Shown: in pieces, positions 16,607-25,671 of the stretch | How the letters are laid out: each line of letters opens with the position of its first letter | How positions within the stretch are numbered: the stretch's first letter is position 1 | Assembly (NCBI GenBank): GCA_964596985.1 | Contig: CAZQWG010000009.1 | Span: forward strand, 1-64,000 | Length of the DNA stretch: 64,000 nt | Direction: 5' to 3' | From: GCA-020345945 sp964596985 | GTDB taxonomy: Archaea > Thermoproteota > Bathyarchaeia > RBG-16-48-13 > GCA-020345945 | The notes under the pieces: generated by a model | Told to the model about the DNA's origin: nothing | Seen by the model: the letters and a program-made list of their open reading frames with translations, nothing else | The model's database searches: none | Position numbers and translations under genes: made by a program

Positions 16607-18259
16607 ATGACAGTTGCAGTTCCAGGTCAACTAGGTGGGCAACCTGTTCTGATCTTGAAGGAAGGGGCTAGCCGTAGTCGAGGCAAGGAGGCCCAAAGAA
16701 ACAATATCATGGCAGCCAAGATTATTTCTGAGGTTGTCAAGTCAACCCTTGGTCCAAGGGGTATGGATAAGATGTTGGTAAGCAGCCTTGGCGACGTAAC
16801 AATAACGAACGATGGGGCTACTATCCTCAAGGAGATAGATGTCCAACATCCGGCAGCCAAGATGATGGTGGAAGCAGCTAAGACCCAGGATGAAGAAGTC
16901 GGTGATGGGACGACCTCGGTAGTCATCTTAGCTGGAGATCTCTTGAAGAAAGCCGAAGATCTCATTGATCAGAATATCCATCCGACAATCATAGTTGGAG
17001 GATACAAGAAGGCGGTCGATCGAAGTATCGAAGTCATGAAGAAACTAGCGGTTAAGGTCGATCCTAAGGACAAAAAGACTTTGCGCCGGGTTGCGTTGAC
17101 AAGCACCTTTAACAAGAGTATTGGAATAGCTCGAGAACACTTCGCCGATCTTGCGATTGACGCGGTCGACCAGATCAAGGAAGTCCGTGGGGACAAGATA
17201 ATCGCCGATATCGACCAGATTCAGGTTGTGAAGAAGACCGGTGAGAGTCTGTCTGACGCCGAGCTGATCAAAGGAATAATCATCGATAAAGAGGTCGTAC
17301 ATCCCGGTATGCCTAAATCTCTCGAGAAAGCGAAGATCGCCTTACTCGACTGTCCTCTCGAGATAGAGAAAACAGAGTTCAGTGCAGAGATCAGGATACG
17401 AGATCCTTCGCAGATGAAAGCCTTCCTCGATGAGGAGGAGAAGATGCTGAGAGAGCAGGTCGATAAGATCAAACAAGTCGGAGTGAATGCGGTCTTCTGC
17501 CAGAAAGGGATTGACGATCTGTCTCAACATCTTCTCGCGAAAGAGAACATCCTTGCGGTGAGACGTGTCAAGAAGTCTGATATGGAGAAGCTATCTAGGG
17601 CTACGGGCGCCAAGCTGACAACCAACCTAGAAGATCTCAAGAAGGGCGACCTAGGTTTCGCCGGCTTGGTAGAAGAGAAAAAGATAGGTGAGGACAAGCT
17701 AGTATTCGTCGAGCGCTGCAAGGATCCAAAATCTGTCTCGATATTAGTCAGGGCAGGCCTGGAGCGAATGGTGGATGAAGCTGAACGGGCACTCCACGAC
17801 TCTCTTTGCACCGTCGCTGATGTCGTGGAAGACAACAGGATCGTTGCTGGAGGGGGGGCTCTTGAGGTTGAACTAGCCAAGGCTCTGCGAAGCCATGCAG
17901 CGGAGATCGGAGGTCGAGAACAACTTGCGATCGAAGCCTTTGCGGAGGCGTTGGAGGGAATCCCCAAGTTACTCGCCAACAATGCAGGTCTAGAACCTAT
18001 CGATATCATGGTTGCCTTGAGAGCGGCTCACGAAAAGAAGAAGACATGGGTTGGTGTTGACGCTATCAGCGGAGAAGTCCAGGACATGATGAAGAATGGT
18101 GTCATAGAACCTGCAAAGATGAAGGAGCACATGATAAACGCCGCCACCGAAACTGCTTCAATGATTCTAAGGATCGACGATGTCATAGCCTCCTCGAAGC
18201 CCAAAGAGCCTGCGGGACCCCCGGGCGGTATGCCTCCGGGCGGTATGGGCGGGTTCTAG
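16607..18259 (+). CDS. Thermosome subunit (group II chaperonin)
   Basis: 550-aa ATP-dependent chaperonin subunit that forms the double-ring thermosome. Features include the N-terminal QRNNIMAAKIISEVVKSTLGPRGMDKML, the nucleotide-binding GDVTITNDGATIL and GDGTTSVVILAGDLL, and the Gly/Met-rich tail GGMPPGGMGGF. The frame is open to a GTG at 16595, but the ATG at 16607 gives the normal N-terminus. It is the only chaperonin gene here; a bacterial-type DnaK system is at 46715-50421. Confidence 0.95.
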   Translation: MTVAVPGQLGGQPVLILKEGASRSRGKEAQRNNIMAAKIISEVVKSTLGPRGMDKMLVSSLGDVTITNDGATILKEIDVQHPAAKMMVEAAKTQDEEVGDGTTSVVILAGDLLKKAEDLIDQNIHPTIIVGGYKKAVDRSIEVMKKLAVKVDPKDKKTLRRVALTSTFNKSIGIAREHFADLAIDAVDQIKEVRGDKIIADIDQIQVVKKTGESLSDAELIKGIIIDKEVVHPGMPKSLEKAKIALLDCPLEIEKTEFSAEIRIRDPSQMKAFLDEEEKMLREQVDKIKQVGVNAVFCQKGIDDLSQHLLAKENILAVRRVKKSDMEKLSRATGAKLTTNLEDLKKGDLGFAGLVEEKKIGEDKLVFVERCKDPKSVSILVRAGLERMVDEAERALHDSLCTVADVVEDNRIVAGGGALEVELAKALRSHAAEIGGREQLAIEAFAEALEGIPKLLANNAGLEPIDIMVALRAAHEKKKTWVGVDAISGEVQDMMKNGVIEPAKMKEHMINAATETASMILRIDDVIASSKPKEPAGPPGGMPPGGMGGF

Positions 18260-18290
18260 ACAGCTAGACAACTAGCTGGCTTATTCCTCC

Positions 18291-18305
18291 TTTTTCCTTC
18301 TTTTT
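18291..18305 (+). terminator. T-rich archaeal terminator after the thermosome gene
   Basis: Two runs of five T (positions 18291-18295 and 18301-18305) begin 32 bases after the stop codon, the pattern of archaeal intrinsic termination. No hairpin is required. Confidence 0.4.
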
Positions 18306-18341
18306 CGTGAATCAAACACTTTTGAAGGATTCTACTCCTGA

Positions 18342-19157
18342 TCACGACTGCAGAAATACTAGTATTGTTATCAAGCTCGCGAACCAGCAATAGTATTTGA
18401 AGTAGTGGAGTTGGTTTCGCTGGACGAACGTCCAGAGTAGAGAGATCGACGCGTATCCCACAATTATTGCCGTAACGAACCCGAGTAGGCTTACGTTCCA
18501 ATCCATTTGAGTCAGGGGCTGATTCGCGGCCTCAAAGACGGCGGCTCCTAGGATGGCTGGTATCGCGAGAAGGAAGGAGTACTTGAATGCTTCTTCTCTC
18601 CGCAATCCGATCAGGATTCCTGTTGCGATTGTGAGTCCGCTTCTTGAAATTCCTGGGATGATGGAGATTCCTTGCGCGATTCCTATGAGTATCGAATCAA
18701 AGAACTTGAGTGCATGCCTTCTCTCCTCAGTTCGATTCTTGGAAAGGTGGAGAGCAAGACCTGATGCTGCAAATGCAGTTCCTATTATGAATAGATCCTC
18801 GTAGCTTGATCGGAGGGGCTCGTAGAACGCCGCGCCTATTAGCGCGGTCGGTATACTCCCAGAGACGACTAGTACGCCTCTTTTACCTGCTTCACTGTCG
18901 AGGTTGCCTTTAGCGAAATCGATGGCTATCTTGTATAGGTCATCCCTGAATCTAACCACGATTACACACATGGTGCCAAGATGGAGTAGTATGTCGAAGA
19001 GCAAATCCCCCCTAATTCCCATAAGTAACTGTATCATGGCTAGGTGTCCCGAACTGGAAACAGGAAACCACTCTGTTAGGCCTTGGACTAGTCCAAGGAG
19101 GATTGCCTCGATCGGTCTTAGCGTCGAGAGACTCGGTAGGTCGAGGGGTCGTAGCAT
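18342..19157 (-). CDS. uppP: UppP/BacA-type polyprenyl-diphosphate phosphatase
   Basis: 271-aa membrane phosphatase of the BacA/UppP family. Catalytic blocks are GLTEWFPVSSSGH (about residues 25-37) and PGISRSG (about 170-176), with around eight membrane segments. In bacteria it recycles undecaprenyl diphosphate; in archaea the substrate is presumably a dolichyl or other polyprenyl diphosphate used in glycosylation. It stands alone between the thermosome and a DUF211 gene. Confidence 0.9.
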   Translation of the reverse strand: MLRPLDLPSLSTLRPIEAILLGLVQGLTEWFPVSSSGHLAMIQLLMGIRGDLLFDILLHLGTMCVIVVRFRDDLYKIAIDFAKGNLDSEAGKRGVLVVSGSIPTALIGAAFYEPLRSSYEDLFIIGTAFAASGLALHLSKNRTEERRHALKFFDSILIGIAQGISIIPGISRSGLTIATGILIGLRREEAFKYSFLLAIPAILGAAVFEAANQPLTQMDWNVSLLGFVTAIIVGYASISLLWTFVQRNQLHYFKYYCWFASLITILVFLQS

Positions 19158-19261
19158 TTCTGTTCATTTCTTGCTTCGTACTATTTGATGGTGTGGAGTG
19201 TGTCGTTGGATTGCGGACAGTTTGCTGAATGCCGCAAGGCGCCCAATCCGTTGGTTTTGCT

Positions 19262-19528
19262 TCAATTCTCTGTTTTTTGGACGAGAATCTCATCTACACT
19301 GCGCACTGCAGCTCCATGGTTGGTGATGGTTTCGTAGATCTCGTCGTAGTTGACATCAGAACCTTGGACGACCACTTTGATGGTTTCGGTATTGGCGTCA
19401 ACTTCGACAACAGTGATGTTGACTTCTTCGACTCCAGAAACCTCGCAGACCGCAGTTGACAAATCTCGAATAGATGTCCCTCGAGGTTTCAAGGAATCTA
19501 CGATGACTTTCTTCACAGTTATGGTCAA
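19262..19528 (-). CDS. DUF211 family protein
   Basis: 88-aa archaeal DUF211 protein with a ferredoxin-like alternating pattern. It starts VKKVIVDSLKPRGTSIRDLS, followed by GVEEVNITVVEVDANTETIKVVVQG. The family is widespread in archaea and has no proven function. Read alone, divergent from the VIT1-like gene. Confidence 0.8.
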   Translation of the reverse strand: MTITVKKVIVDSLKPRGTSIRDLSTAVCEVSGVEEVNITVVEVDANTETIKVVVQGSDVNYDEIYETITNHGAAVRSVDEILVQKTEN

Positions 19529-19647
19529 ATTCTAGGGCACCGCGTGGAATCAAAGACAGGAAAGGGCTCAAAAAGGTTCTTCATGTCAAACCAAACATGT
19601 TTATACCAGTTCTATTCTAAGACCGGCTGACGGTGTATTCCTACCTT

Positions 19648-20283
19648 ATGATAGAGAGGATAAAGCTTTCGATTCTGACCGCGTTTCAGGCAACCAGTAA
19701 ATGGGCTGAGGACTTCGAGAAGTTCAAAGAGATTACCGAACTGGACGAGATTGCGAGAAGAGCCTTCGTCAATAACGCTTTTGATGGATCAATGACGATG
19801 CTAGGCATAGCCTCGGGTGTTCTATTTTCGAACATCACCGACAGCCGGTTGATTATTAATTCAGGGTTCGGGGCGTGCATCGCAATGGGCATCTCCGGGG
19901 CCTCTGGCAGATATTTAAGCGAGAAAGCGGAGAGAAAAAGAGACCTCCGAGAGCTGGAGGATGCTATGCTGACTAATCTTGAGAATTCAATTATTTCAGA
20001 AGCCTCCCACTTCGCATCTGTTTTCATCGCATTGATAGATGGCATCTCTCCCTCTATTGCTGCTTTCATATCGTTGATACCATTCTTCTTCGCGAGGTCT
20101 GGGATTTTTAGCTTTAATTTAGCGGTCAAGGTTTCGATAACTCTGAGCTTGATAACGCTCTTCGTATTAGGCATGTTCTTGGCGAAGGTTTCTGGAGAGG
20201 CTGTGTTAAGGAAGGGAATCCTGATGACGACAGTTGGGCTGTTCGCAACGCTACTAATAGTATTCTTTTCCACCCTGGTCTAG
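19648..20283 (+). CDS. VIT1/CCC1-family membrane protein (iron/manganese transporter-like)
   Basis: About 211-aa protein of the VIT1/CCC1 family, whose characterised members export Fe2+/Mn2+ to vacuoles or out of the cytosol. Visible are the NNAFDGSMTMLGIASGVL block of TM1 (about residues 42-59), GISGASGRYLSEKAERKRDLRELE (TM2 plus the charged cytoplasmic helix), and three later membrane helices. The frame is open from GTG 19633, but the ATG at 19648 (MIERIKL) is preferred. Metal specificity is unknown. Confidence 0.75.
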   Translation: MIERIKLSILTAFQATSKWAEDFEKFKEITELDEIARRAFVNNAFDGSMTMLGIASGVLFSNITDSRLIINSGFGACIAMGISGASGRYLSEKAERKRDLRELEDAMLTNLENSIISEASHFASVFIALIDGISPSIAAFISLIPFFFARSGIFSFNLAVKVSITLSLITLFVLGMFLAKVSGEAVLRKGILMTTVGLFATLLIVFFSTLV

Positions 20284-20347
20284 ATGCAAGAAATAGGTAC
20301 TAATAGTGCAATGCCAATCCGAGATGGCGAGAATTCGTTGTGGTTAA

Positions 20348-20355
20348 CCTATAAG
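20348..20355 (+). promoter_or_regulatory. TATA box for flavoprotein gene at 20377
   Basis: CCTATAAG; its centre is about 25 bases before the TTG at 20377, implying that transcription starts at or next to the TTG start codon (leaderless). Confidence 0.5.
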
Positions 20356-20376
20356 CCTCCAATAGGATAGGTAGCC

Positions 20377-21585
20377 TTGGACGCGGCAGAGATATCTAGG
20401 GCTAAAGCGTCACACGATGTAATCGTCATAGGCGGTGGTCCGGCAGGTTCAAGTTTCTCGTATCATGCAGCGAGGCTAGGTCTCTCCGTTCTCTTGGTTG
20501 ACAAGCGTAAACGAGGGCAATACAAGTGTTGTGCCGGCGGGATGATGAACCAAGCAAGGTCTCTTGTCAATCTGCCAAGCGAGATAATTGAACGCGAAAT
20601 CAGCGGTTTCATGTTGGTCTCTCCCGATGGTAATGTGGCTGAATTCGATTTCGGTAGAGTTGTTGGTTTAACTATCTGTAGGGCAAGCTTTGATTCATGG
20701 ATGCTGTCGCGTGCAGAAGATACCGGTGCAAAAGTATTGAACGGCCGAAAGGTGGAAAGAATCGAGTTCGAAGAAGACGGTGTTCACGTTGAAATCCTCG
20801 ACGGTGAGTCTTTCAGGTCACAAGCAGTTATCGGGGCGTTTGGAGTCTCTTCCAACCTCCACAGGCAGTTCGGTGAACAGATGCCCGAGATCATCCTTGG
20901 GGTACAGGTTGAATTACAGATGGAGGAAGGCGCGGTCTCGACTCTGATAGGTGACCGGACGGAATTCTACTTCAACTCTGATTACACCGAGTCTGGATAT
21001 TGTTGGATCTTTCCGAAGAGACAAGGCGTGTCCGTCGGTCTCGTTGACTCCCTCCGAAGCAGGGGAAAGAAGGAAAGGCTTCTGAGGTTTATCGAATCAG
21101 ATCCTATTGCCTCCAGGAAGCTACGTGGGGCGAGGCCCATTCCGATTGGTGATCGGATTTTTCATGCGGCTCCGATACCGAATTCCATCGCGAGAAAGAC
21201 CTATGGTGAAAGATTCTTGCTAGTAGGGGATGCCGCCGGCTTCATCTATCCTGCTACTTCGGAAGGGATCTACTACGCGTTGAAGTCCGGTGAACTGGCA
21301 GCACAGACGATAGTAGGCGCGAGAGGGGATTTTTCGTCAAGCAGTCTGCGTGTCTACGAGAATAGATGGAAGAAATGTTTTGACGCAGAACTCCGTAGAG
21401 GGAAAGTCATTCAAGAAAGTGTGTACGGGAGAGGGATGGATCAGAAGTGGAATCTCTTGGTGGGTGAGTTGCAGAGGAATGATCGCTTGAGATCGATTGT
21501 TCTCAGGGAAATCTCTCTGGAGTCGGCCTTCGACAAACTTCCTCTGTGGTTGAAGATTCGTATTCTTCTTCAAGGCATAGTATGA
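20377..21585 (+). CDS. Geranylgeranyl-reductase-type flavoprotein
   Basis: 402-aa FAD-dependent oxidoreductase of the geranylgeranyl reductase family, which in archaea saturates isoprenoid chains of membrane lipids. The FAD-binding VIVIGGGPAGSSFSYHAARLG is at about residues 16-36 and the second FAD motif FLLVGDAAGFIYPATSEGI at about 285-303. The start is TTG, supported by the TATA spacing. A second, distinct member is encoded at 52421-53617. Substrate unassigned. Confidence 0.85.
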   Translation: MDAAEISRAKASHDVIVIGGGPAGSSFSYHAARLGLSVLLVDKRKRGQYKCCAGGMMNQARSLVNLPSEIIEREISGFMLVSPDGNVAEFDFGRVVGLTICRASFDSWMLSRAEDTGAKVLNGRKVERIEFEEDGVHVEILDGESFRSQAVIGAFGVSSNLHRQFGEQMPEIILGVQVELQMEEGAVSTLIGDRTEFYFNSDYTESGYCWIFPKRQGVSVGLVDSLRSRGKKERLLRFIESDPIASRKLRGARPIPIGDRIFHAAPIPNSIARKTYGERFLLVGDAAGFIYPATSEGIYYALKSGELAAQTIVGARGDFSSSSLRVYENRWKKCFDAELRRGKVIQESVYGRGMDQKWNLLVGELQRNDRLRSIVLREISLESAFDKLPLWLKIRILLQGIV

Positions 21586-21724
21586 TCCCGTGTTTGGGGT
21601 CATCCGTGTGTCTAGGTCAATTGTTTCTATGAATTGGCGGTCTGGCGGGAACCTCATCTCTGTTTGAGTGTTGTGTTCTCTCCGTACTTTATGAGTCGAT
21701 CCCTGTCGATTCGTCATGCGTTTT

Positions 21725-22906
21725 TCATTCTTGTTGACGATGTAATCTCTGTAAGAGCATTGGAAGAGTTGCTGTAACTGCGCTGATTCCTCCTAGAAGA
21801 AAGACGGGAGTGAGTCCTTGGGTCTCGGCGATCGGAGTAGTGATGATCTGGGTGATTTGACCTGTTGATTGAGCGACGTTGTAGATGCTGTTCGCGACGC
21901 CGCGGTTTTCTGGCTTGGATTCTGCTACCACAAGGGTTGATCCCAGTATCATCGTTGCCCCGTGGCAAAGGCCCGTGAGGAATCGGACTAGCACTACGGA
22001 CGTGTAACTGTCTGCGTAAGGGGTGGCAAGTCCGGATATTCCTCCAAGAGTCAGAGCCGAGATGAGGAAGAGACTGCTCGGGATTCTAGTTAGGAACGTG
22101 GCAGATGAGAAACGGATAATCACGACCGCCAGGTTCCGGTAAAGAGATAGGGAGGAGACTTCGGCGTCAGAAAAGCCGAGTTCAAGCCGAGCGTACATAG
22201 GGGTGTATGTGTTCACGATAGAACTATAGAATGAGAAGAGAAAGGCCATAGAGAGGAGACTGCGGAAATTGGTGTTCTGTAATAGGTTTGTAATGTGAGC
22301 TTTATACGCGATTCTCTTATTCTTGGGTGTTTGAGGCATTGTCTCCTGAATCTGGGTTGCCATATAGAGTATGGTGCCTGCCTGAACGACGGCGTGGACT
22401 TGGTAGAGGTTACGTAGGGTAACTTGAGGTATTGTGAGAAGGAAGCTGCCGATGAGAGGACCAAGGAGCATACCGACGCCGGAGAACAGCCAAAGGGTAC
22501 TGATTGCTTCTTGCCGTTCCTTAGGTTCGGTGGCGTCAGCTATCATGGAGAGGAGGACTGGGAAGAATCCTCCGCCTGCGAAACCTCCTACAAAGGCGGC
22601 GATGAGGAGATGGTCTGGGTCTGTGGCAAAGGCGCGGATTAGGATTCCTAGGAATCCGATGACTCGGGGGTAGAGAAGCATGGGCCTTCTCCCACGGCGG
22701 TCCGAGAGGATGCCGAACGGCACTAGGAGAAGTATACCCATTGTGCTCTGGATACTGGTTATGAGGTTCACTTGTAAGATGCTTGCCCCGAGGTCGAGGG
22801 CGTAGAGAACGCTAATAGCCCATACCATGGAACCTGTGGTCACGAAGATCAATGGTATGATGTATATCTTCACGAGAACAGGTTTTCTCAGGGTAGAAAA
22901 CATCAT
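21725..22906 (-). CDS. Major facilitator superfamily transporter
   Basis: 393-aa MFS protein with about twelve membrane helices. The loop 2-3 signature is GILSDRRGRRPMLL (about residues 60-73), and a PENRGVANSIYN loop lies in the C-terminal half. Sequence suggests a drug/metabolite exporter type, but substrate cannot be told. The TATA at 22931-22940 gives a very short or absent leader. Confidence 0.82.
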   Translation of the reverse strand: MMFSTLRKPVLVKIYIIPLIFVTTGSMVWAISVLYALDLGASILQVNLITSIQSTMGILLLVPFGILSDRRGRRPMLLYPRVIGFLGILIRAFATDPDHLLIAAFVGGFAGGGFFPVLLSMIADATEPKERQEAISTLWLFSGVGMLLGPLIGSFLLTIPQVTLRNLYQVHAVVQAGTILYMATQIQETMPQTPKNKRIAYKAHITNLLQNTNFRSLLSMAFLFSFYSSIVNTYTPMYARLELGFSDAEVSSLSLYRNLAVVIIRFSSATFLTRIPSSLFLISALTLGGISGLATPYADSYTSVVLVRFLTGLCHGATMILGSTLVVAESKPENRGVANSIYNVAQSTGQITQIITTPIAETQGLTPVFLLGGISAVTATLPMLLQRLHRQQE

Positions 22907-22930
22907 GAGAGCACTAAGCTGGGGTATATC

Positions 22931-22940
22931 TCATAAATAA
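22931..22940 (-). promoter_or_regulatory. TATA box for the MFS gene
   Basis: TTATTTATGA on the minus strand, about 29 bases before the ATG at 22906, so the transcript is nearly leaderless. Confidence 0.45.
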
Positions 22941-23104
22941 CCTATGATCCGATATAATTCCATGTACTTGCTCACACACCTTCTTAATCCCGACTAGGGA
23001 GTATATCCGTGCAAAGATCTGTCATAACACAGTATCTTCTTGTTGGCTTGGAGAGTTTGAGATGAACGCAAAAGTCTTGAGCGAAACGGATCTTATGTTC
23101 AAGT

Positions 23105-23785
23105 ATGCGTAGGTTACTTTATCTGATTCCTGTGACTGGATTCGATGCCGAGGAGATTAATCGTAGACAGCTGGCTCTGAACTCGTTTGCTTCTGAAGGT
23201 ACAACGGTGGACGCGGCTTGTATCGAGGATGGGCCTAGGTCGGTCGAATCGTTTTACGACGAATACATGGCTATTCCTGATACCTTGAGGTTAGTGAGGA
23301 AGGCTGCTGAAGAGAAGTACGACGCGATTATCATAGGCTGTTACGGGGACCCGGGCATTCAAGCTGCAAGAGAGATTGTCAATATTCCCGTTATCGGACC
23401 CGGAGAAAGCTCTATGGCGATCGCATGTCTATTGGGACATAGTTTTTCGATAGCGACTATCTTGGAAAGTATAGTGGCGCCTCTCAGGGAACTGTCTGTT
23501 CGTGTGGGGGTCTCGGATAAATTGGCTTCTGTCAGATCGGTCGGGATTCCTGTCCTGGAACTGGCCGAGAGGGAAGATTTGATGAAGCATCTAATTCAAG
23601 CAGGACGGAAAGCCAAAGAAGAGGACGATGCGGATGTCCTCATCCTGGGATGCATGACTATGGCTTTCCTCGATGTCTCAAAAGAACTACAAGACAAGCT
23701 CGGTATTCCCGTTGTTAACCCCGCCCAATCCTCGGTGAAGATGGCTGAGACTATTGTCGATATGGGTCTTGCTTATAGCAAGTAA
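23105..23785 (+). CDS. Aspartate/glutamate/hydantoin racemase family protein
   Basis: 226-aa member of the Asp/Glu/hydantoin racemase superfamily. The paired cysteines of the two half-sites are present: GCYGDPG (about residues 78-84) and GCMTM (about 179-183). Both are needed for two-base racemisation of a hydantoin or amino acid. It stands alone with its own promoter region; there is no hydantoinase or amino-acid operon nearby to fix the substrate. Confidence 0.8.
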   Translation: MRRLLYLIPVTGFDAEEINRRQLALNSFASEGTTVDAACIEDGPRSVESFYDEYMAIPDTLRLVRKAAEEKYDAIIIGCYGDPGIQAAREIVNIPVIGPGESSMAIACLLGHSFSIATILESIVAPLRELSVRVGVSDKLASVRSVGIPVLELAEREDLMKHLIQAGRKAKEEDDADVLILGCMTMAFLDVSKELQDKLGIPVVNPAQSSVKMAETIVDMGLAYSK

Positions 23786-23929
23786 GGCCTGCAGACCCTT
23801 TGCAGGTAAGTCGAGAGGGAAGCAACCTCTCAGTATATAGGCTGTGTTCGAATATACTAGTCGAATTTTCCCACGAGAATGTTGGAGTCTTAACTCCTGA
23901 CATTTGTTTGCGGTTCTTTCGCGTAGGTC

Positions 23930-24499
23930 TTAGGAAGGTGTCTCAATATTCTTTGCTTTCTCAACTATCCTATCTATCTCTGCGACTAGTCGTCTCGCGT
24001 CTATCTCTGGTAACCCTGTAGTTCTGTTAGATGGAGGAAGGTATCGTATCAAATGTTTATCTACGTAGATCCTATCGTCCAGTCTGAACGGCTCTTCTAC
24101 GATGGCCTTATGCTCCACCGTTACGCTTGTGAAATTCTCTATTCCTGCTAGAACTCCCGTCACCGATTTGAGAACCGTCATACTGAGGGTGAAACCTGTG
24201 AGACCGCTAGACGAATCATATCCCTTATTGATGCTCACCTCTATCGTGTGTCCCCGATAGGAGCCAGACACCCGGCCGTATCCAAGTCCCCCTCGCTGGA
24301 ATCCGCATCGAGTCATCTTCGCAACCTCCTTGAGATAGTTGTCGCCTTGTTCCTTTGCTTTCAAATACCAGACCGCAACTCCAAGAACGAAAATCGAAAA
24401 CACAGATCCGAGTATCCAATTGAGAGACCATAGTAGAGCCACGGCAACTATCGTAAGGAGAATACCTAAGTAACCAGCGATCTCTTCGCCAGTCCTCAT
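23930..24499 (-). CDS. Unknown membrane-anchored protein
   Basis: 189-aa protein I do not recognise. Two hydrophobic helices (about residues 9-26 and 30-46) form an N-terminal hairpin. Residues 50-189 form a soluble domain with a Gly-rich GFQRGGLGYGRVSGSYRGHTIEV segment and beta-like strands. It lies 12 bases downstream of the WD40 gene on the same strand, so they may be cotranscribed. No catalytic motif seen. Confidence 0.55.
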   Translation of the reverse strand: MRTGEEIAGYLGILLTIVAVALLWSLNWILGSVFSIFVLGVAVWYLKAKEQGDNYLKEVAKMTRCGFQRGGLGYGRVSGSYRGHTIEVSINKGYDSSSGLTGFTLSMTVLKSVTGVLAGIENFTSVTVEHKAIVEEPFRLDDRIYVDKHLIRYLPPSNRTTGLPEIDARRLVAEIDRIVEKAKNIETPS

Positions 24500-24511
24500 T
24501 CTAGCTCACCG

Positions 24512-25274
24512 TCATACACCCATATGCTCTTGGGGTGATACTTGAATTCTTCCAATATAGGGGGCTATGAATAGCATGCGTGCATCGCTGCCGCCAGGAG
24601 AGGAGGCGATTGACAATACATCGTGTTCATCTCCTTCAAGTATTCGAAAGACTCTCCCGGTTTCCAACTCCCACACTCTAACACTATTGTCACCAGACCC
24701 GCTTACGATGTGTTTGCCGNNNNNNNNNNNNNNNNNNNNNNNNNNNNNNNNNNNNNNNNNNNNNNNNNNNNNNNNNNNNNNNNNNNNNNNNNNNNNNNNN
24801 NNNNNNNNNNNNNNNNNNNTCTGGGGAGACCGCTACCGAGGACACTGAACCTTTGTGGCCTTCGAGTGTATGGACTAGTTGACCGGTTGCGAGTTCCCAT
24901 ATCTTAACGGTGTTGTCGCTGGATCCACTTACGATGTGTTTGCCGTCTGGGGAGACCGCTACCGAGGACACTGAACCTTTGTGGCCTTCGAGTGTATGGA
25001 TAAGTCTTCCGCTTGCTATGTCCCATACCTTGAGTGTACTGTCCAAGGACCCACTGATGACGTACTTTCCGTCGGGTGAAACCGTGACTGACCATACAGC
25101 GCCAATATGTCCCTTGAGTGATTGACTGGTCTCCCCGGTCACTGTCTCGAAGACTCTTACGATATTGTCGTCAGATCCGCTGATCACGTATTCTCCTTCG
25201 GGGGAGACTGCGACGGAAGTCACAAGGTTGTCGTACGCCAATTCGTCTATTCTGTGTACCCGATGATTTCTCAA
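24512..25274 (-). CDS. WD40-repeat protein, interrupted by an assembly gap
   Basis: WD40 beta-propeller protein. Reading from the TTG at 25274 there are blades with the GHxxxVxSVxxSPDGKxxxSGSxDxTxKxW pattern at a 42-residue spacing, then 100 Ns, then a further blade (GKHIVSGSGDNSVRVWELETG) and a C-terminal segment ending at TGA 24512. The frame on the two sides of the N run differs by one, which is expected if 100 N is a placeholder and the real gap is a multiple of 3. At least five blades are visible; a closed propeller of seven needs at least one or two more in the gap. Binding partner unknown. Confidence 0.7.
24720..24819. other. Assembly gap (exactly 100 N)
   Basis: A run of exactly 100 N, a conventional placeholder for a gap of unknown length. 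The 18 bases before it (24702-24719) also occur at 24928-24945, directly before the same sequence that follows the gap. The break therefore sits at the joint of tandem 126-bp repeats. Confidence 0.95.
24820..25071 (-). repeat. Tandem 126-bp WD40 repeat units
   Basis: Two units of 126 bp (42 codons), 24820-24945 and 24946-25071. Their first 55 bases are identical and the rest diverged. The near identity suggests recent blade duplication or gene conversion, and it explains the assembly break. Confidence 0.85.
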
Positions 25275-25473
25275 TCTTTTGGTGATATGTGCTGAAATGC
25301 ATCTTCTAGTAGCTTGATTTCGTCCTCTCCGATGAGTCCGAATACGTGTCTGTATCCCCGGTTTTCCGATTCTGATAGTTGCGCGGGTGTTCAGATATCA
25401 AGACTGGGCAAAGCTTAGGATTCATTCATAGTATTTCTGAAGGGGACGACACATGGTTTTGGGTGTTTTATGG

Positions 25474-25594
25474 TGCTCCGGGCGGGATTCGAATTCGCTG
25501 ATCTTGTCGCTAAGGCAAGGTCACCCGCGTCACAGGCTTTCTCTGTGGAATCCTCGAGAGGCCCGTATACTTGGCCGGGCTATACTACCGGAGC
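25474..25594 (-). tRNA. tRNA-Glu (CTC) with two introns
   Basis: A 121-base gene that gives a standard 75-nt tRNA (with discriminator A) after removal of two introns. The acceptor is GCTCCGG/CCGGAGC, the anticodon arm CGGGC-CTCTCGA-GCCTG (one G-U) with anticodon CTC, and the T arm GCGGG-TTCGAAT-CCCGC. Intron 1 (about 25538-25553, 16 nt) sits after the anticodon. Intron 2 (about 25494-25523, 30 nt) splits the T arm between its 5' stem and loop, and can fold as CTTG...CAAG extended by TGA...TCA. Without intron 2 removed, the T stem cannot form. Boundaries may shift by one base. No CCA is encoded. A TATA-like AAATATT lies about 32 bases upstream. Confidence 0.85.
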
Positions 25595-25671
25595 ACTGAA
25601 GCAAACGAGACTGTAAGAGAATATTTTTGTCTTTCTATGTCTTCTATCCTGTGAGCTGTTCTAGGAGGGCG

